NCBI GenBank assembly: GCA_027587225.1
Contig: JAPDDQ010000024.1
Coordinates: forward strand, 42,732-106,731
DNA: 64,000 bases
From: Solirubrobacter taibaiensis
GTDB taxonomy: Bacteria > Actinomycetota > Thermoleophilia > Solirubrobacterales > Solirubrobacteraceae
Reading direction: 5' to 3'
The position numbers and the translations under genes were made by a program. The notes beneath the pieces are model-generated. The model was not told the origin of the DNA, ran no database searches, and saw only the letters and a list, made by a program, of their open reading frames with translations. This document shows, one piece after another, positions 8,564-17,880 of this stretch; within the stretch, counting starts at the first letter, position 1; every line of letters begins with the position of its first letter.

Positions 8564-9706
8564 ATGGGCGGACCACTCCACGGCGTCAAGGTGATCGAGA
8601 TCGCGAGCATCGGCCCCGGGCCGTTCGCGGCGATGCTGCTGTCCGACCTCGGTGCCGAGGTGGTTCGGATCGACCGCTCCGGCGGCGCGGGCAATCCGCT
8701 CGGCGAGGGGTCGTGGAACTTCATGCACCGCGGGCGGCGCTCGGCCGCGGTGGATCTCAAGCACCCCGAGGGGCGCGAGCTGGTGCTGCGGCTGTGCGCC
8801 TCGGCCGACGCGCTGGTCGAGGGCTTCCGGCCGGGCGTGATGGAGCGCCTGGGACTCGGCCCGGAAGCGGTGGCCGAGCGGAACCCCCGGCTCGTCTACG
8901 GGCGCATGACGGGGTACGGGCAGGACGGGCCGATGGCGGCCGTCGCCGGTCACGACATCAACTACATCGCGGTCGCGGGCGTGCTCGGGGCGATGGGCCG
9001 GACGGGGGAGAAGCCGCCGATCCCGCTCAACCTCGTGGCCGACTTCGGGGGCGGCGGCATGTTGCTCGCGCTCGGGGTGGTCTCCGCGATCCTCGAAGCG
9101 CGCGGGTCGGGGCAGGGGCAGGTCGTCGACGCCGCGATGGTCGAGGGCAGTGCGCTGCTGGCGACGATGTTCCACGCCATGCGCGCGCAGGGGATGTGGT
9201 CCGACACGCCGGGCACGAACCTGCTCGACTCCGGCGCGCATTTCTACGAGGTCTACGCGACGAGCGACGGCGGGCACGTCGCCGTGGGCGCGCTGGAGCC
9301 GCAGTTCTACGCGACGCTGCTGCGGCTGCTGGAGCTGGACGCCGACGCCTTCCCGCAGTGGGACCAGCCGCGCTGGCCCGAGTTCAAGGCGCGCTTCGCC
9401 GAGGTGTTCACCACCCGCACGCGCGACGAGTGGGCGGCGCTCCTGGAAGGCGAGGAGGCGTGCGCGACCGCGGTGCTGGCGCTGCACGAGGCGCCGCGGC
9501 ATCCGCACAACGTCGCGCGTGGCACGTTCGTCGAGGTTGACGGGAAGCTGCAGCCCGCGCCCGCGCCGCGTTTCAGCCGCACGCCCGGGGCGATCTCACG
9601 GCCCCCGGCTGAACCCGGAGCCGACACCGACGCCGTGCTGCGCGACTGGGGCATCGACGACGTCGCCGGCCTCCGGGCCGCGGGGGCGGTCAGTGGGCCG
9701 GCGTGA
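8564..9706 (+). CDS. CaiB/BaiF CoA-transferase family, alpha-methylacyl-CoA racemase-like
   Basis: 380 residues. The closest family by eye is the alpha-methylacyl-CoA racemase branch (M. tuberculosis MCR type): LLSDLGAEVVRIDR at the N terminus, the catalytic His130 in AVAGHDINY, Asp160 in LVADFGGGGM, and GGHVAVGALEPQFY downstream. Racemases of this group invert 2-methyl-branched acyl-CoAs for beta-oxidation; a plain CoA transferase is the alternative, but the His/Asp pair favours racemase. The start ATG at 8564 has no Shine-Dalgarno; GACAAT lies 6 bases before it, consistent with a leaderless transcript. The last 17 bases overlap the convergent amidotransferase gene. Confidence 0.88.
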   Translation: MGGPLHGVKVIEIASIGPGPFAAMLLSDLGAEVVRIDRSGGAGNPLGEGSWNFMHRGRRSAAVDLKHPEGRELVLRLCASADALVEGFRPGVMERLGLGPEAVAERNPRLVYGRMTGYGQDGPMAAVAGHDINYIAVAGVLGAMGRTGEKPPIPLNLVADFGGGGMLLALGVVSAILEARGSGQGQVVDAAMVEGSALLATMFHAMRAQGMWSDTPGTNLLDSGAHFYEVYATSDGGHVAVGALEPQFYATLLRLLELDADAFPQWDQPRWPEFKARFAEVFTTRTRDEWAALLEGEEACATAVLALHEAPRHPHNVARGTFVEVDGKLQPAPAPRFSRTPGAISRPPAEPGADTDAVLRDWGIDDVAGLRAAGAVSGPA

Positions 9707-10508
9707 ACGGCCGCTGCAGGTCGGGACCGTCTTGGACGACCAGCGCGGACCCTTCCGGCACCTCGATCCACAGCCCCGGCAGGTCGGACAGCGGCTCGGA
9801 GACGATCGCGCGGTCCTCGCCCTTGAGCTGCTGCAGGCGCGCGTTGTCCGGATGCAGTGCGCGTACGCTCTCGGCCTCGGCGGAGCTGTACAGCGTCCGC
9901 GCATGGCCCTCGGTGGCGTAGCGGACCGCGAACAGGCGCTCGCCGTCGCTGACGCCGAGCGTCATCTGCAGGATCGCGCCCTTGGACTCGACGAACCCGG
10001 CCATCCGCTCCAGCGCGCCGACCGGGTCCTCGCCTTCGAGCCCGAAGGAGAGCGCCAGCGCGAACATCACCTCGGAGTCGGTCGTGCCGTGCATGACGTT
10101 GTAATACGCCGGGTCGACGGCGAGCACGAGGTCGCGCCGGATCTCCGTGTAGTTCGAGATCGACCCGTTGTGCACGAACAGCCAGTTCTCGTGACGGAAC
10201 GGGTGGCAGTTCGTCTCCTGCACGGGGGTTCCCGTCGTGGCGCGCACGTGCGCGAGAAACAGCGGGGAGCGCACGTGCGCGGAGAGATCCTGCAGGTTGT
10301 GGTCACCCCACGCGGGCATCAGGCTGCGGTAGCGGCCGGGGACGCCGGGCGCGCGGTCGTCGTACCACCCCAGGCCGAAGCCGTCGCCGTTGAACGTCTC
10401 CACCCCCAGCCGGGCGTGGCGACTCTGCTCGATCAACGAGTGCTTGGTCTTGTAGAGCAGCTCCTCGATCAGCAGCGGCTGCCCGCGGTAGGCCATCCAG
10501 CGGCACAT
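9690..10508 (-). CDS. Class II glutamine amidotransferase (YafJ-like)
   Basis: 272 residues beginning MCRWMAYRG. Cys2 becomes the N-terminal nucleophile after Met removal, as in Ntn-type glutaminase domains. GDGFGLGWY, the AHVRATTGTP loop (Arg contact) and the FVHNGSISNY motif are all present, with the acceptor synthetase domain absent. Such stand-alone glutaminase domains are common and mostly of unknown acceptor. Its start overlaps the stop of the AI-2E transporter gene by one base (TGATG), so the two are co-transcribed. The gene's 3' end overlaps the convergent racemase-like gene by 17 bases. Confidence 0.88.
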   Translation of the reverse strand: MCRWMAYRGQPLLIEELLYKTKHSLIEQSRHARLGVETFNGDGFGLGWYDDRAPGVPGRYRSLMPAWGDHNLQDLSAHVRSPLFLAHVRATTGTPVQETNCHPFRHENWLFVHNGSISNYTEIRRDLVLAVDPAYYNVMHGTTDSEVMFALALSFGLEGEDPVGALERMAGFVESKGAILQMTLGVSDGERLFAVRYATEGHARTLYSSAEAESVRALHPDNARLQQLKGEDRAIVSEPLSDLPGLWIEVPEGSALVVQDGPDLQRPFTPAH

Positions 10509-11617
10509 CAGACGGGGACCTCCTCGCGTAACTCCGCGGCTCGCAGCGCTTCCATCCGGGCACGACGTGGAGCCGTGGCCTCGCGGACGACGATCTTGAT
10601 CACGGCCGCGAACGGCACGGCGAGGATCGCGCCGATGATGCCCAGCAGCGAGGACGCGATCAGCACGGCGACGATCGTCGTGAACGCGGAGAGCTCGACC
10701 GCCCGCTTGTAGACGATCGGATACACGATGTAGTTCTCCACCTGCTGGTAGATCAGCTGGATCACCAGCATGATGATCGCCTCGGTCGTGCCCACGGTGA
10801 GCGCGACGGCGACGAGGATGACCGCGGCGACGGTGGCGCCGACCTGCGGGATCAAGTCGAGCAGACCGGCGATCAGCGCGAGCACGAGTGGGAACGGGAG
10901 GCCGAGCGCCCAGGCCGAGAGACCGGCGATGGTGCCGGCGACGATCGAGATCGCGATGTTGCCGAGCAGCGAGGAGGAGATGCCCCGGATCGACTCCTCG
11001 ACGACGGGATGCCAGCGCTGCTCGGTCTCGGGCCGGGCGAACCCGAACAGCCAGGAGGTGACCGTCGGGCGCTCCATCAGCAGGAACAGCGACAGGAACG
11101 TGAGCGTCACGAGCGACAAGACCGACCCGAAGATCCCGCCGGCGGCGCCGAGCAGCGTGCTCGCCGCCTCGGGCAGGCCCGCGGCCAGGTCCTTGAGCGC
11201 GTTGCTGATGGTGTCGTCGGCCCCGGCACTGTTGACGATGCTCTGGAACCAGTCCGCTTCCTGCATGTTCTCCCAGTACGTCGGCAGCATGTGGACGAAC
11301 TCGACGATCTGATCCCACACCGGCCCGGCCGTGACGATCACGAGCGCGACCACGGACGCGAACAGGCCGGCGAACACCACCAGTGCGGCCTTGCCGCGGC
11401 CCCAGCCCCGCCGCACCATCGCACCCACGATCGGGTCCAGCCCGAACGCGAGCACGGCCGCCAGGAAGATCGACAGCAGTGTGCCCAGCGACAGGATCGC
11501 GAGCACGACCAGCAGCCCGAAGGCGAGCAGTGTCAGGAGTGTCCGGACACCGATGACGATTTCGACCCGCGCTGGAGGCACTGGCGCCATCGTGACGCGC
11601 GATGGGTGGCGTGGCAT
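10508..11617 (-). CDS. AI-2E family transporter
   Basis: 369 residues from the ATG at 11617; an internal ATG at 11590 is an equally plausible start. The architecture is typical: two N-terminal helices (LLTLLAFGLLVVLAILSLGTLLSIFLAAVLAFGLDPI), an amphipathic middle, and the C-terminal helix block with ALIAGLLDLIPQVGATVAAVIL and IYQQVENYIVYP, the most conserved AI-2E stretch. The family exports small molecules or exchanges ions; autoinducer-2 export is shown only for a few members. It is first in a two-gene unit with the amidotransferase. A TCACCC/GGGTGA inverted repeat covers the start region (11617-11633), in the gap to the divergent TPP enzyme. Confidence 0.85.
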   Translation of the reverse strand: MPRHPSRVTMAPVPPARVEIVIGVRTLLTLLAFGLLVVLAILSLGTLLSIFLAAVLAFGLDPIVGAMVRRGWGRGKAALVVFAGLFASVVALVIVTAGPVWDQIVEFVHMLPTYWENMQEADWFQSIVNSAGADDTISNALKDLAAGLPEAASTLLGAAGGIFGSVLSLVTLTFLSLFLLMERPTVTSWLFGFARPETEQRWHPVVEESIRGISSSLLGNIAISIVAGTIAGLSAWALGLPFPLVLALIAGLLDLIPQVGATVAAVILVAVALTVGTTEAIIMLVIQLIYQQVENYIVYPIVYKRAVELSAFTTIVAVLIASSLLGIIGAILAVPFAAVIKIVVREATAPRRARMEALRAAELREEVPV

Positions 11618-11633
11618 CACCCAAGTGGGGTGA
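11617..11633. promoter_or_regulatory. Inverted repeat in a divergent promoter region
   Basis: TCACCC (11617-11622), a 5-base spacer and GGGTGA (11628-11633) form a perfect 6-bp-arm inverted repeat between the divergent AI-2E and TPP-enzyme genes, overlapping the first start codon of the former. The same arms in inverted order occur before the L,D-transpeptidase (1847-1865). An operator is possible, but no regulator is adjacent. Confidence 0.3.
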
Positions 11634-11661
11634 AGTGCCCTGCGATGGGTAGGGCAAAACG

Positions 11662-13437
11662 GTGATGACCACTGTCGGCGCGCACATCCTCCAGCGGCTG
11701 CACGGGCACGGCGTGCGGCTCGTGTACGGCTATCCCGGCGACGGGATCAACGGCATCCTGGGGGCGTTCCACGACTCGGAGCTCGAGTTCATCCAGACCG
11801 CGCACGAGGAGCTCGCGGCGTTCATGGCGTGCGCGCACGCGAAGCTCTCCGGCGACGTCGGCGTCTGCCTGGCCACGTCCGGCCCGGGCGCGATCCACCT
11901 GCTCAACGGGCTCTACGACGCCAAGTTGGACCACCAGCCCGTGGTGGCCATCGTCGGCCAGCAGAAGACGATCTCGATGGGCTCGAACTACCAGCAGGAA
12001 GTCGATCTCGCGAGCCTGTTCAAGGACGTCGCGAGCGAGTACGTGCAGGTCGTGATGGCGCCCGGCCAGACCACGCACGTGATCGATCGCGCGGTGCAGA
12101 TCGCGCGCGCCACCCGCTCCGTGACGGCCGTGATCATCCCCGCGGACGTGCAGGAGGAGGCGTACGAGGCGCCGCCGCGTGAGCACGGCGCGGTGTTCTC
12201 CGGCGGCTCGGTCCCGCGCCCGCGGGTGATCCCGCAGCGCGAGGACCTGCAGCGGGCGGCGGAGGTCCTCAACGCGGGCGAGAAGGTCGCGGTGCTCGTG
12301 GGGGCGGGCGCGCGGGAAGCGGCGAACGAGGTCGAGGAGCTGGCTGAGCTGCTCGGCGCGGGCGTCGCCAAGGCGCTCAACGGCAAGGACGTGCTCCCGG
12401 ACGACCTGCCGTACGTCACGGGCGCGATCGGGCTGCTCGGCACCAAGCCCAGCGACGTGCTCATGCAGGAGTGCGACACGCTGCTGATGATCGGCTCGAG
12501 CTTCCCGTACTCGGAGTGGCTGCCGGAGCCCGGCCAGGCGCGCGGGGTGCAGATCGATCTCGACGCCACGCGGCTCGGCATCCGCTACCCGATGGAGGTC
12601 AACCTCGCCGGTGACGCGCGCGACACGTTGCGCGAGCTGCTCCCGCTCCTGCGCCGCAAGGACGACCGGGGGTTCCAGCAGCAGCTGATGGACGAGAACG
12701 ACCGCTGGTGGCGGGTTCTCGAGGACCAGGCGAACCTGAAGGCCGACCCGCTGAGCCCGCTGAAGGTCTTCCACGAGCTCAGTCCGCGGCTCCCGGACGG
12801 CGTCATCGTCACCGCCGATTCCGGCTCGTCCACGAACTGGTACGCCCGCCATCTGCGCCTCCGCCGCGGGATGCGCGGCGCGCTGAGCGGCACGCTGGCG
12901 ACGATGGGTCCGGCGCTGCCGTACGCGCTCGCGGCCAAGTTCGTGCACCCCGACCGGCCGGTGATCGCCATCGAGGGCGACGGCGCCATGCAGATGAACG
13001 GGCTCAACGCCCTGATCGACGTGGCCAAGCACCGCCACCGCTGGGCCGATCCGCGGTTCGTCGTGCTCGTGCTCAACAACCGCGACCTCAACCAGGTCAC
13101 GTGGGAGCAGCGCGTGCTCGTCGGCGACGCCAAGCTCGAGGCCAGCCAGGTCGTCCCGGACTTCCCGTACGCGCGCTACGCCGAGTTGCTCGGGTTCAAG
13201 GGCATCCGGGTCGACGCGCCCGAGCAGGTGGCCACCGCGTGGGAGGAGGCGCTGGCGTCAGACGTCCCCGTCGTGCTCGAGGCGGTGACCGATCCGGAGG
13301 TCCCGCCGCTGCCCCCGCACATCACGTTCGAGCAGGCCAAGAACCTGGCGAGCGCGCTCGCGCACGGCGATCCGGCACGCGGTCAGATCATCCGCCAAGC
13401 CGTGATGGGCAAACTGCAGGAGTTCGTCAACCGTTGA
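11662..13437 (+). CDS. Thiamine-pyrophosphate-dependent enzyme (acetolactate synthase/pyruvate oxidase type)
   Basis: 591 residues with the three-domain layout of the POX/ALS superfamily. The N-terminal PYR domain carries GYPGDGINGI and the catalytic Glu in TAHEELAAFM. A central Rossmann-type domain (about 190-330) carries VLVGAGAREA. The C-terminal PP domain has the TPP/Mg motif GDGAMQMNGLNAL followed by LVLNNRDLNQVTWEQR. Substrate cannot be read from sequence: pyruvate oxidase/dehydrogenase (PoxB-like) or acetolactate synthase both fit, but no small regulatory ALS subunit lies nearby, which favours a non-biosynthetic role. GTG (11662) and ATG (11665) are adjacent alternative starts. The next gene follows after 22 bases. 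Confidence 0.85.
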   Translation: MMTTVGAHILQRLHGHGVRLVYGYPGDGINGILGAFHDSELEFIQTAHEELAAFMACAHAKLSGDVGVCLATSGPGAIHLLNGLYDAKLDHQPVVAIVGQQKTISMGSNYQQEVDLASLFKDVASEYVQVVMAPGQTTHVIDRAVQIARATRSVTAVIIPADVQEEAYEAPPREHGAVFSGGSVPRPRVIPQREDLQRAAEVLNAGEKVAVLVGAGAREAANEVEELAELLGAGVAKALNGKDVLPDDLPYVTGAIGLLGTKPSDVLMQECDTLLMIGSSFPYSEWLPEPGQARGVQIDLDATRLGIRYPMEVNLAGDARDTLRELLPLLRRKDDRGFQQQLMDENDRWWRVLEDQANLKADPLSPLKVFHELSPRLPDGVIVTADSGSSTNWYARHLRLRRGMRGALSGTLATMGPALPYALAAKFVHPDRPVIAIEGDGAMQMNGLNALIDVAKHRHRWADPRFVVLVLNNRDLNQVTWEQRVLVGDAKLEASQVVPDFPYARYAELLGFKGIRVDAPEQVATAWEEALASDVPVVLEAVTDPEVPPLPPHITFEQAKNLASALAHGDPARGQIIRQAVMGKLQEFVNR

Positions 13438-13459
13438 TCGGGCACCCAAGAGAGAATCC

Positions 13460-15703
13460 ATGTCGACCGGTGAATTCCACGCATTGCAGCCTCGAGACCG
13501 CGAAGAAGATCCGGGCGAGCAGCCCACGCAGGAGCATCAGGCTCCCGAGATCACCTTTGACGAGCAGTTCTATCCCGCCCGGCCCAAGCGCTTTCGGCCG
13601 TCCGCGCGCCGTAGCCTGCGGCGCCGGCTCGCCGACCGCCTCGGCGGCGACGACATCGCGGACAACCGCGAATACGTCGAGTGGCTCGTCGAGCAGTCGA
13701 TGCTCCACGACGCCAACCGGCTCGCCACGCAGCTGTCCGGCTCTGGGGGCATGTGGCAGAACCCGTTCGCGCACCCCGACCCGCGCGCCGCGGTGGAGCG
13801 CGCGTCGGTGTGGTTCACGGCCTACCCGCTGAGCTTCGTCACCGGCAAGAGCGAGACCTACCTGTCCGCGCTCGCTGACCGCCGCCTGTGGGACGCGTTC
13901 CGCCGGATCGGGATCGACGGGCTCCACACCGGGCCGGTCAAGCTCGCCGGCGGCCTGAACGGCCGCCGCCTCACGCCGTCGATCGACGGCCACTTCGATC
14001 GCATCTCGATGGAGGTGGACCCGGAGTTCGGCACCGAGGAGGAGTTCCGGATGCTGTGCGCCACCGCGGCCGAGTACGAGGGCACGGTGATCGACGACAT
14101 CGTCCCCGGGCACACGGGCAAGGGCGCGGACTTCCGCCTGGCCGAGATGGCCCACGAGGACTACCCGGGCATCTATCACATGGTGTCGATCAACCCGGAC
14201 GACTGGCACCTGCTGCCAGACGTGCCGGAAGGCCGGGACAGCGCGAACCTGGACGCCGAGACCGAGGCGACGCTCGAACGCTGCGGCTACATCATCGGCC
14301 GCTTGCAGCGCGTGATCTTCTTCGAGCCGGGGATCAAGGAAACCAACTGGTCGGCCACGCGCACGGTCACCGGCGTTGACGGCGTCGAGCGCCGTTGGGT
14401 CTACCTGCACTACTTCAAGGAGGGGCAGCCCTCGATCAACTGGCTGGATCCGTCGTTCAGCGGGATGCGGCTGGTCATCGGCGACGCGTTGCACGCGCTC
14501 GCCGACCTCGGCGCGGGCGGCCTGCGCCTGGACGCGAACGGCTTCCTCGGCGCCGAGAAGAGCGCGGAGGAAGAGCCGGCCTGGTCGGAGGGCCATCCGC
14601 TCTCGGAGGCCGCGAACCACTTCATCGCGTCGATGATCCGCAAGATGGGCGGGTTCTCCTTCCAAGAGCTGAACCTGTCGATGGACGACATCAAGACGAT
14701 GGGCGCGTCCGGCGCCGATCTGTCCTACGACTTCGTCAACCGGCCCGCCTACCAGCACGCGCTCGTCACCGGCGACACCGAGTTCCTGCGCCTCACGTTG
14801 AACCTGGCGAAGGACATGGGCATCGACCCGGCGTCGCTGGTCCACGCGATGCAGAACCATGACGAGCTCACGCACGAGCTCGTGCACTTCTCCACCGTCC
14901 ACCGCGACGACTGCTTCCCGTGGCGCGGCGAGCAGGTGCGCGGTGAGGAGCTCGCCGAGGAGGTCCGGCAGACGCTCAACACGCGCCTGACCGGCGTCCG
15001 CGCGCCGTACAACCGGACCTTCACCACCAACGGCATCGCCTGCACGACGGCGACGGTGATCGCCGCCACGCTCGGCGTGCGCGACATCGCGCTGATCACG
15101 CCCTCCGAGCGCGACCAGATCAAGGACGTGCACCTGCTGCTGGCGATGTTCAACGCGCTGCAGCCCGGCGTGTTCGCGCTGAGCGGATGGGACCTCGCGG
15201 GGATGCTGACCGTGGACGCGGCCGATGTGGCCGACCTGATCGCCGACGGCGACACGCGCTGGCTCAACCGCGGCGGGCACGACCTGCGCGGCGTCGACGA
15301 GCCCGCCGTCGAGGGGCGGATGCCACCCGGCCGTTCGCTCTACGGCACGCTGTCGGAGCAGCTCGCCGATGAGCACTCGTTCGCGAGCGGGCTGCGCCGG
15401 ATCCTCGAGGTGCGCAGCAAGCACGGGATCGCGACCGCGACGCAGCTCGATGTGCCGCAGGTGTCCAACAAGGCCGAGCTGATCATGGTCCACGAGCTGG
15501 CCGACAGCACCCTGCAGATCACGGCGCTGAACTTCTCCGCCGAGCCGATCGCCGGCTCGGTGCGGTCCGAGCACCTCCCCGGCGGTGCGCGGCTGACCGA
15601 CATGTTCACCGGCGAGGACCTCGGGACGGTTGACGACCTGCACACGTTCAGCCTCTCGATCGAGGGCTACTCGGGGCGTTCGCTCCTCGTCACGCCGGAG
15701 TGA
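13460..15703 (+). CDS. GH13-family enzyme related to trehalose synthase/maltosyl-transferring enzymes
   Basis: 747 residues. The GH13 catalytic residues can be placed: Asp nucleophile in LRLDANGFLG (about residue 359), acid Glu in FQELNLS (about 403) and the third Asp in QNHDELTHEL (about 467), the last being typical of TreS. The usual N-terminal TIM-barrel motif (the NHTS region) is altered to DDIVPGHTGKG, and residues 1-80 are charged and unlike TreS, so this is a divergent subgroup. It likely rearranges or transfers alpha-glucosyl units between sugars; the exact reaction is not clear. The C-terminal ~110 residues form the usual beta-sandwich. Its stop overlaps the start of the next gene by 4 bases (GTGA). 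Confidence 0.8.
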   Translation: MSTGEFHALQPRDREEDPGEQPTQEHQAPEITFDEQFYPARPKRFRPSARRSLRRRLADRLGGDDIADNREYVEWLVEQSMLHDANRLATQLSGSGGMWQNPFAHPDPRAAVERASVWFTAYPLSFVTGKSETYLSALADRRLWDAFRRIGIDGLHTGPVKLAGGLNGRRLTPSIDGHFDRISMEVDPEFGTEEEFRMLCATAAEYEGTVIDDIVPGHTGKGADFRLAEMAHEDYPGIYHMVSINPDDWHLLPDVPEGRDSANLDAETEATLERCGYIIGRLQRVIFFEPGIKETNWSATRTVTGVDGVERRWVYLHYFKEGQPSINWLDPSFSGMRLVIGDALHALADLGAGGLRLDANGFLGAEKSAEEEPAWSEGHPLSEAANHFIASMIRKMGGFSFQELNLSMDDIKTMGASGADLSYDFVNRPAYQHALVTGDTEFLRLTLNLAKDMGIDPASLVHAMQNHDELTHELVHFSTVHRDDCFPWRGEQVRGEELAEEVRQTLNTRLTGVRAPYNRTFTTNGIACTTATVIAATLGVRDIALITPSERDQIKDVHLLLAMFNALQPGVFALSGWDLAGMLTVDAADVADLIADGDTRWLNRGGHDLRGVDEPAVEGRMPPGRSLYGTLSEQLADEHSFASGLRRILEVRSKHGIATATQLDVPQVSNKAELIMVHELADSTLQITALNFSAEPIAGSVRSEHLPGGARLTDMFTGEDLGTVDDLHTFSLSIEGYSGRSLLVTPE

Positions 15704-16383
15704 TCCTCGAGGGCCGACACGCGGTGGTCTACGGCGCGAGCGGAGCGATCGGCGGCGCGGTCGCCCGCGCCTTCCGCGCCGAGGGCGCGGTCGTGCACGC
15801 GCCGTCGCACGCGGAAGTCGACGCGCTGGACGAGGCGGCCGTCGACGCCCACGCCGCCTCGCTGCCACGCATCGACATCTCCTTCAACTCGATCTCGATC
15901 GGTGACGTCCAGGGCACGCCGATGGTCGAGATGGCCGTCGCCGACTACGTGGAGCCGCTCGCCCGCCAGGTCCGCACGCAGTTCCTGACCACGCGTGCCG
16001 CCGCGCGGCGGATGCGTGAGCAGGGCGACGGCGGCGTGCTCCTGTTCTTCGGCGGGATCGGCGACCCTCCGCGCGGCTTCTCGCTCGGGATGCTCCAGAC
16101 CGGCTTCTACGCGGTGGAGCACATGCGCCGCCAGCTCGCCGTCGAGCTCGGGCCCGACGGAATCCGGACCGTGACCCTGCGTACGGGCGGCGTGCCGGAG
16201 TCCTTGCCCGCCGGGATGGAGGGGCGCGAGGCGATCGCCGAGAGCCTGGACGAGTCCACGCTCTCGGGCCGGAGCGCGACGCTCGAGGACGTCGGCCGGG
16301 TGGCCGCGTTCGTCGCGTCCGACCACGGGCGCACGATGACGGGCGCGACCGTGAACGTCAGCTGCGGCGCGTTGCTCGACTGA
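15700..16383 (+). CDS. SDR-fold protein lacking the canonical YxxxK pair
   Basis: 227 residues with the SDR glycine motif YGASGAIGGAVARAF and a C-terminal DVGRVAAFVASDHGRTMTGATVNVSCG that matches classical SDRs. The middle departs from the family: NNAG is replaced by NSIS, and aligning AVEHMRRQLAVELG with the usual SDR helix puts Leu and Phe at the catalytic Tyr and Lys positions. The Rossmann fold is therefore probably intact, but classical dehydrogenase chemistry is doubtful. It starts at a GTG overlapping the GH13 stop, so the two products are made together. It may bind a nucleotide or act on a GH13-related substrate by another mechanism. Confidence 0.8.
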   Translation: MILEGRHAVVYGASGAIGGAVARAFRAEGAVVHAPSHAEVDALDEAAVDAHAASLPRIDISFNSISIGDVQGTPMVEMAVADYVEPLARQVRTQFLTTRAAARRMREQGDGGVLLFFGGIGDPPRGFSLGMLQTGFYAVEHMRRQLAVELGPDGIRTVTLRTGGVPESLPAGMEGREAIAESLDESTLSGRSATLEDVGRVAAFVASDHGRTMTGATVNVSCGALLD

Positions 16384-16403
16384 GTTCATAGAATCTCGCG
16401 CCG

Positions 16404-17720
16404 ATGCCTGCGGTAGCGGCCCGCGAGGACTGGGAGCTGCCGGCTGAGCCGGCCAGCGTCACGCTGGCTCGGGGCCGGGTGCGTGAGTTCGCGCAGGAGC
16501 ACGGCGCGACGCCCGACGACGTGGTGGATCTGACGCTGGCGGTGACGGAAGCGGTCACCAACTCCGTCATCCACGCCTTCATCGACCGCGATCCCGGCCG
16601 GGTGCGCGTGTCCATCTCCACCGCCGCCGACGAGCTGACGGTCGTCGTGGCCGACAACGGGCGCGGGATGCAGCCGCGCGCCGACAGCCCGGGGCTCGGG
16701 CTCGGGCTGCCGACGATCGGCCGGCTCGCCGCACACGTGGACATGCGCGAGGCGCCGGGCGGCGGCACCGAGCTCTCGATGACCTTCGCGACGCCCGGCG
16801 TCCGCGGCCCCGCGCGCGGCGGGCAGGTGGACGCGCGCGAGCCCGAGCTGCTGGACGCGGTGTCGCGCGTCGCGCAGGGCGCGTGGCCGGGGGAGGGCGT
16901 GGAGCGGCTCGTCGATCTGCTCGTCCCGGATGTGGCCGATGCCTGCGCGGTCGACGTGATCGGCGCATCGGGGGCCCCGGAGCGGTTCGCGGGGCGGATC
17001 GAGGGTTCGGAGCCGCTGTCGGACTGGCTCGCCACCTTGCGCCCGCGCGTGGACGCGGCCCGTTCGGCCACCCGTGCCGCGCTGGAGGACGGGCACCCGC
17101 ACGTCTCCGAGCTCACGCTGGACCTGATCGAGCGGCTCACCACCAGCGCCGAGGACGCTCGCACGATGGCCGCGACCGGCATCCGCTGGTGGGCCGTGAT
17201 CCCGCTGCGCGAAGGCGACCGGCTCCTCGGCCTGTTGCACTTCGGCCTGCTGCCCGCGCGCGGCCGGCCGTCCGACGAGCTGGTCGAGTTCCTGCGCACG
17301 CTGGGCGAGCGCGCCGCCGCGGGCCTCGCCCACACGCAGCTGATCGCCGAGCTGCGGCGCATGCGCCACCGCTTCGAGCGCGTGCTCGACGTGCTCGCCG
17401 AGGCCGTGATCGTCCGCGACGGCCACAGCCGGCTCGTCTACGCCAACGAGGCGGCCGGGCGGCTGTTCGGCGTCGACCAGAGCGCGCTGCGCGACCTCAG
17501 CGGCGAGCAGGTCTTCGACCGCTCCCAGGTGATGACCGACCCGGACGGCCGCCCGCTCGAGCTCGACGAGCTGCCGTACCGGCGCCTGCTCGCCGGCCTG
17601 GACGCCCCGCCGCGGCTCGTGCACATGGGCGACCGTCGGCTCGTGATCACGTCGACGCTGCTCGACGAGGGTGACCGGCTCGTCGTCTCGGTCATCCAAG
17701 ACGTCACCAACGCGCACTAG
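16404..17720 (+). CDS. Anti-sigma-type ATP-binding protein with GAF and PAS domains
   Basis: 438 residues. Residues ~10-130 are an RsbW-like HATPase (N box DLTLAVTEAVTNSVIHAF, G1 box VVADNGRGM, G2 GLGLGLPTIGRL, GGGTELSMTF). Residues ~140-310 look like a GAF domain (IRWWAVIPLREGDRLLGLLHFG), and ~318-435 a PAS domain (VLDVLAEAVIVRDGHSRLVYANEAAGRLFG). There is no phosphatase or His phospho-acceptor domain. By family knowledge such proteins bind sigma or anti-anti-sigma factors in partner-switching stress responses; no partner gene is adjacent. No Shine-Dalgarno is visible; TAGAAT ends 9 bases before the ATG, suggesting a leaderless mRNA. Confidence 0.82.
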   Translation: MPAVAAREDWELPAEPASVTLARGRVREFAQEHGATPDDVVDLTLAVTEAVTNSVIHAFIDRDPGRVRVSISTAADELTVVVADNGRGMQPRADSPGLGLGLPTIGRLAAHVDMREAPGGGTELSMTFATPGVRGPARGGQVDAREPELLDAVSRVAQGAWPGEGVERLVDLLVPDVADACAVDVIGASGAPERFAGRIEGSEPLSDWLATLRPRVDAARSATRAALEDGHPHVSELTLDLIERLTTSAEDARTMAATGIRWWAVIPLREGDRLLGLLHFGLLPARGRPSDELVEFLRTLGERAAAGLAHTQLIAELRRMRHRFERVLDVLAEAVIVRDGHSRLVYANEAAGRLFGVDQSALRDLSGEQVFDRSQVMTDPDGRPLELDELPYRRLLAGLDAPPRLVHMGDRRLVITSTLLDEGDRLVVSVIQDVTNAH

Positions 17721-17880
17721 CGTTGCGAGTCGCAAGTTGGCGCGCGCATAGCGGGCCCGATCGTCGTGGCTGGGTCCGCTGGTGATTCCAGCGCATACCG
17801 GGTGTACGGGCGGGATCGCCGGGGGCCGCCAGGCGCGGCGAGACGTCCGGTAGGTGCCCGCGAACTTCCGACTCGGGACG

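Noticed and set aside
17721..17880. Gene or terminator between the GAF/PAS regulator and the XRE gene
   Set aside because: Only a 13-bp palindrome (TTGCGA-G-TCGCAA at 17723-17735) and short biased frames are present; the stem is too short and lacks a T-run.
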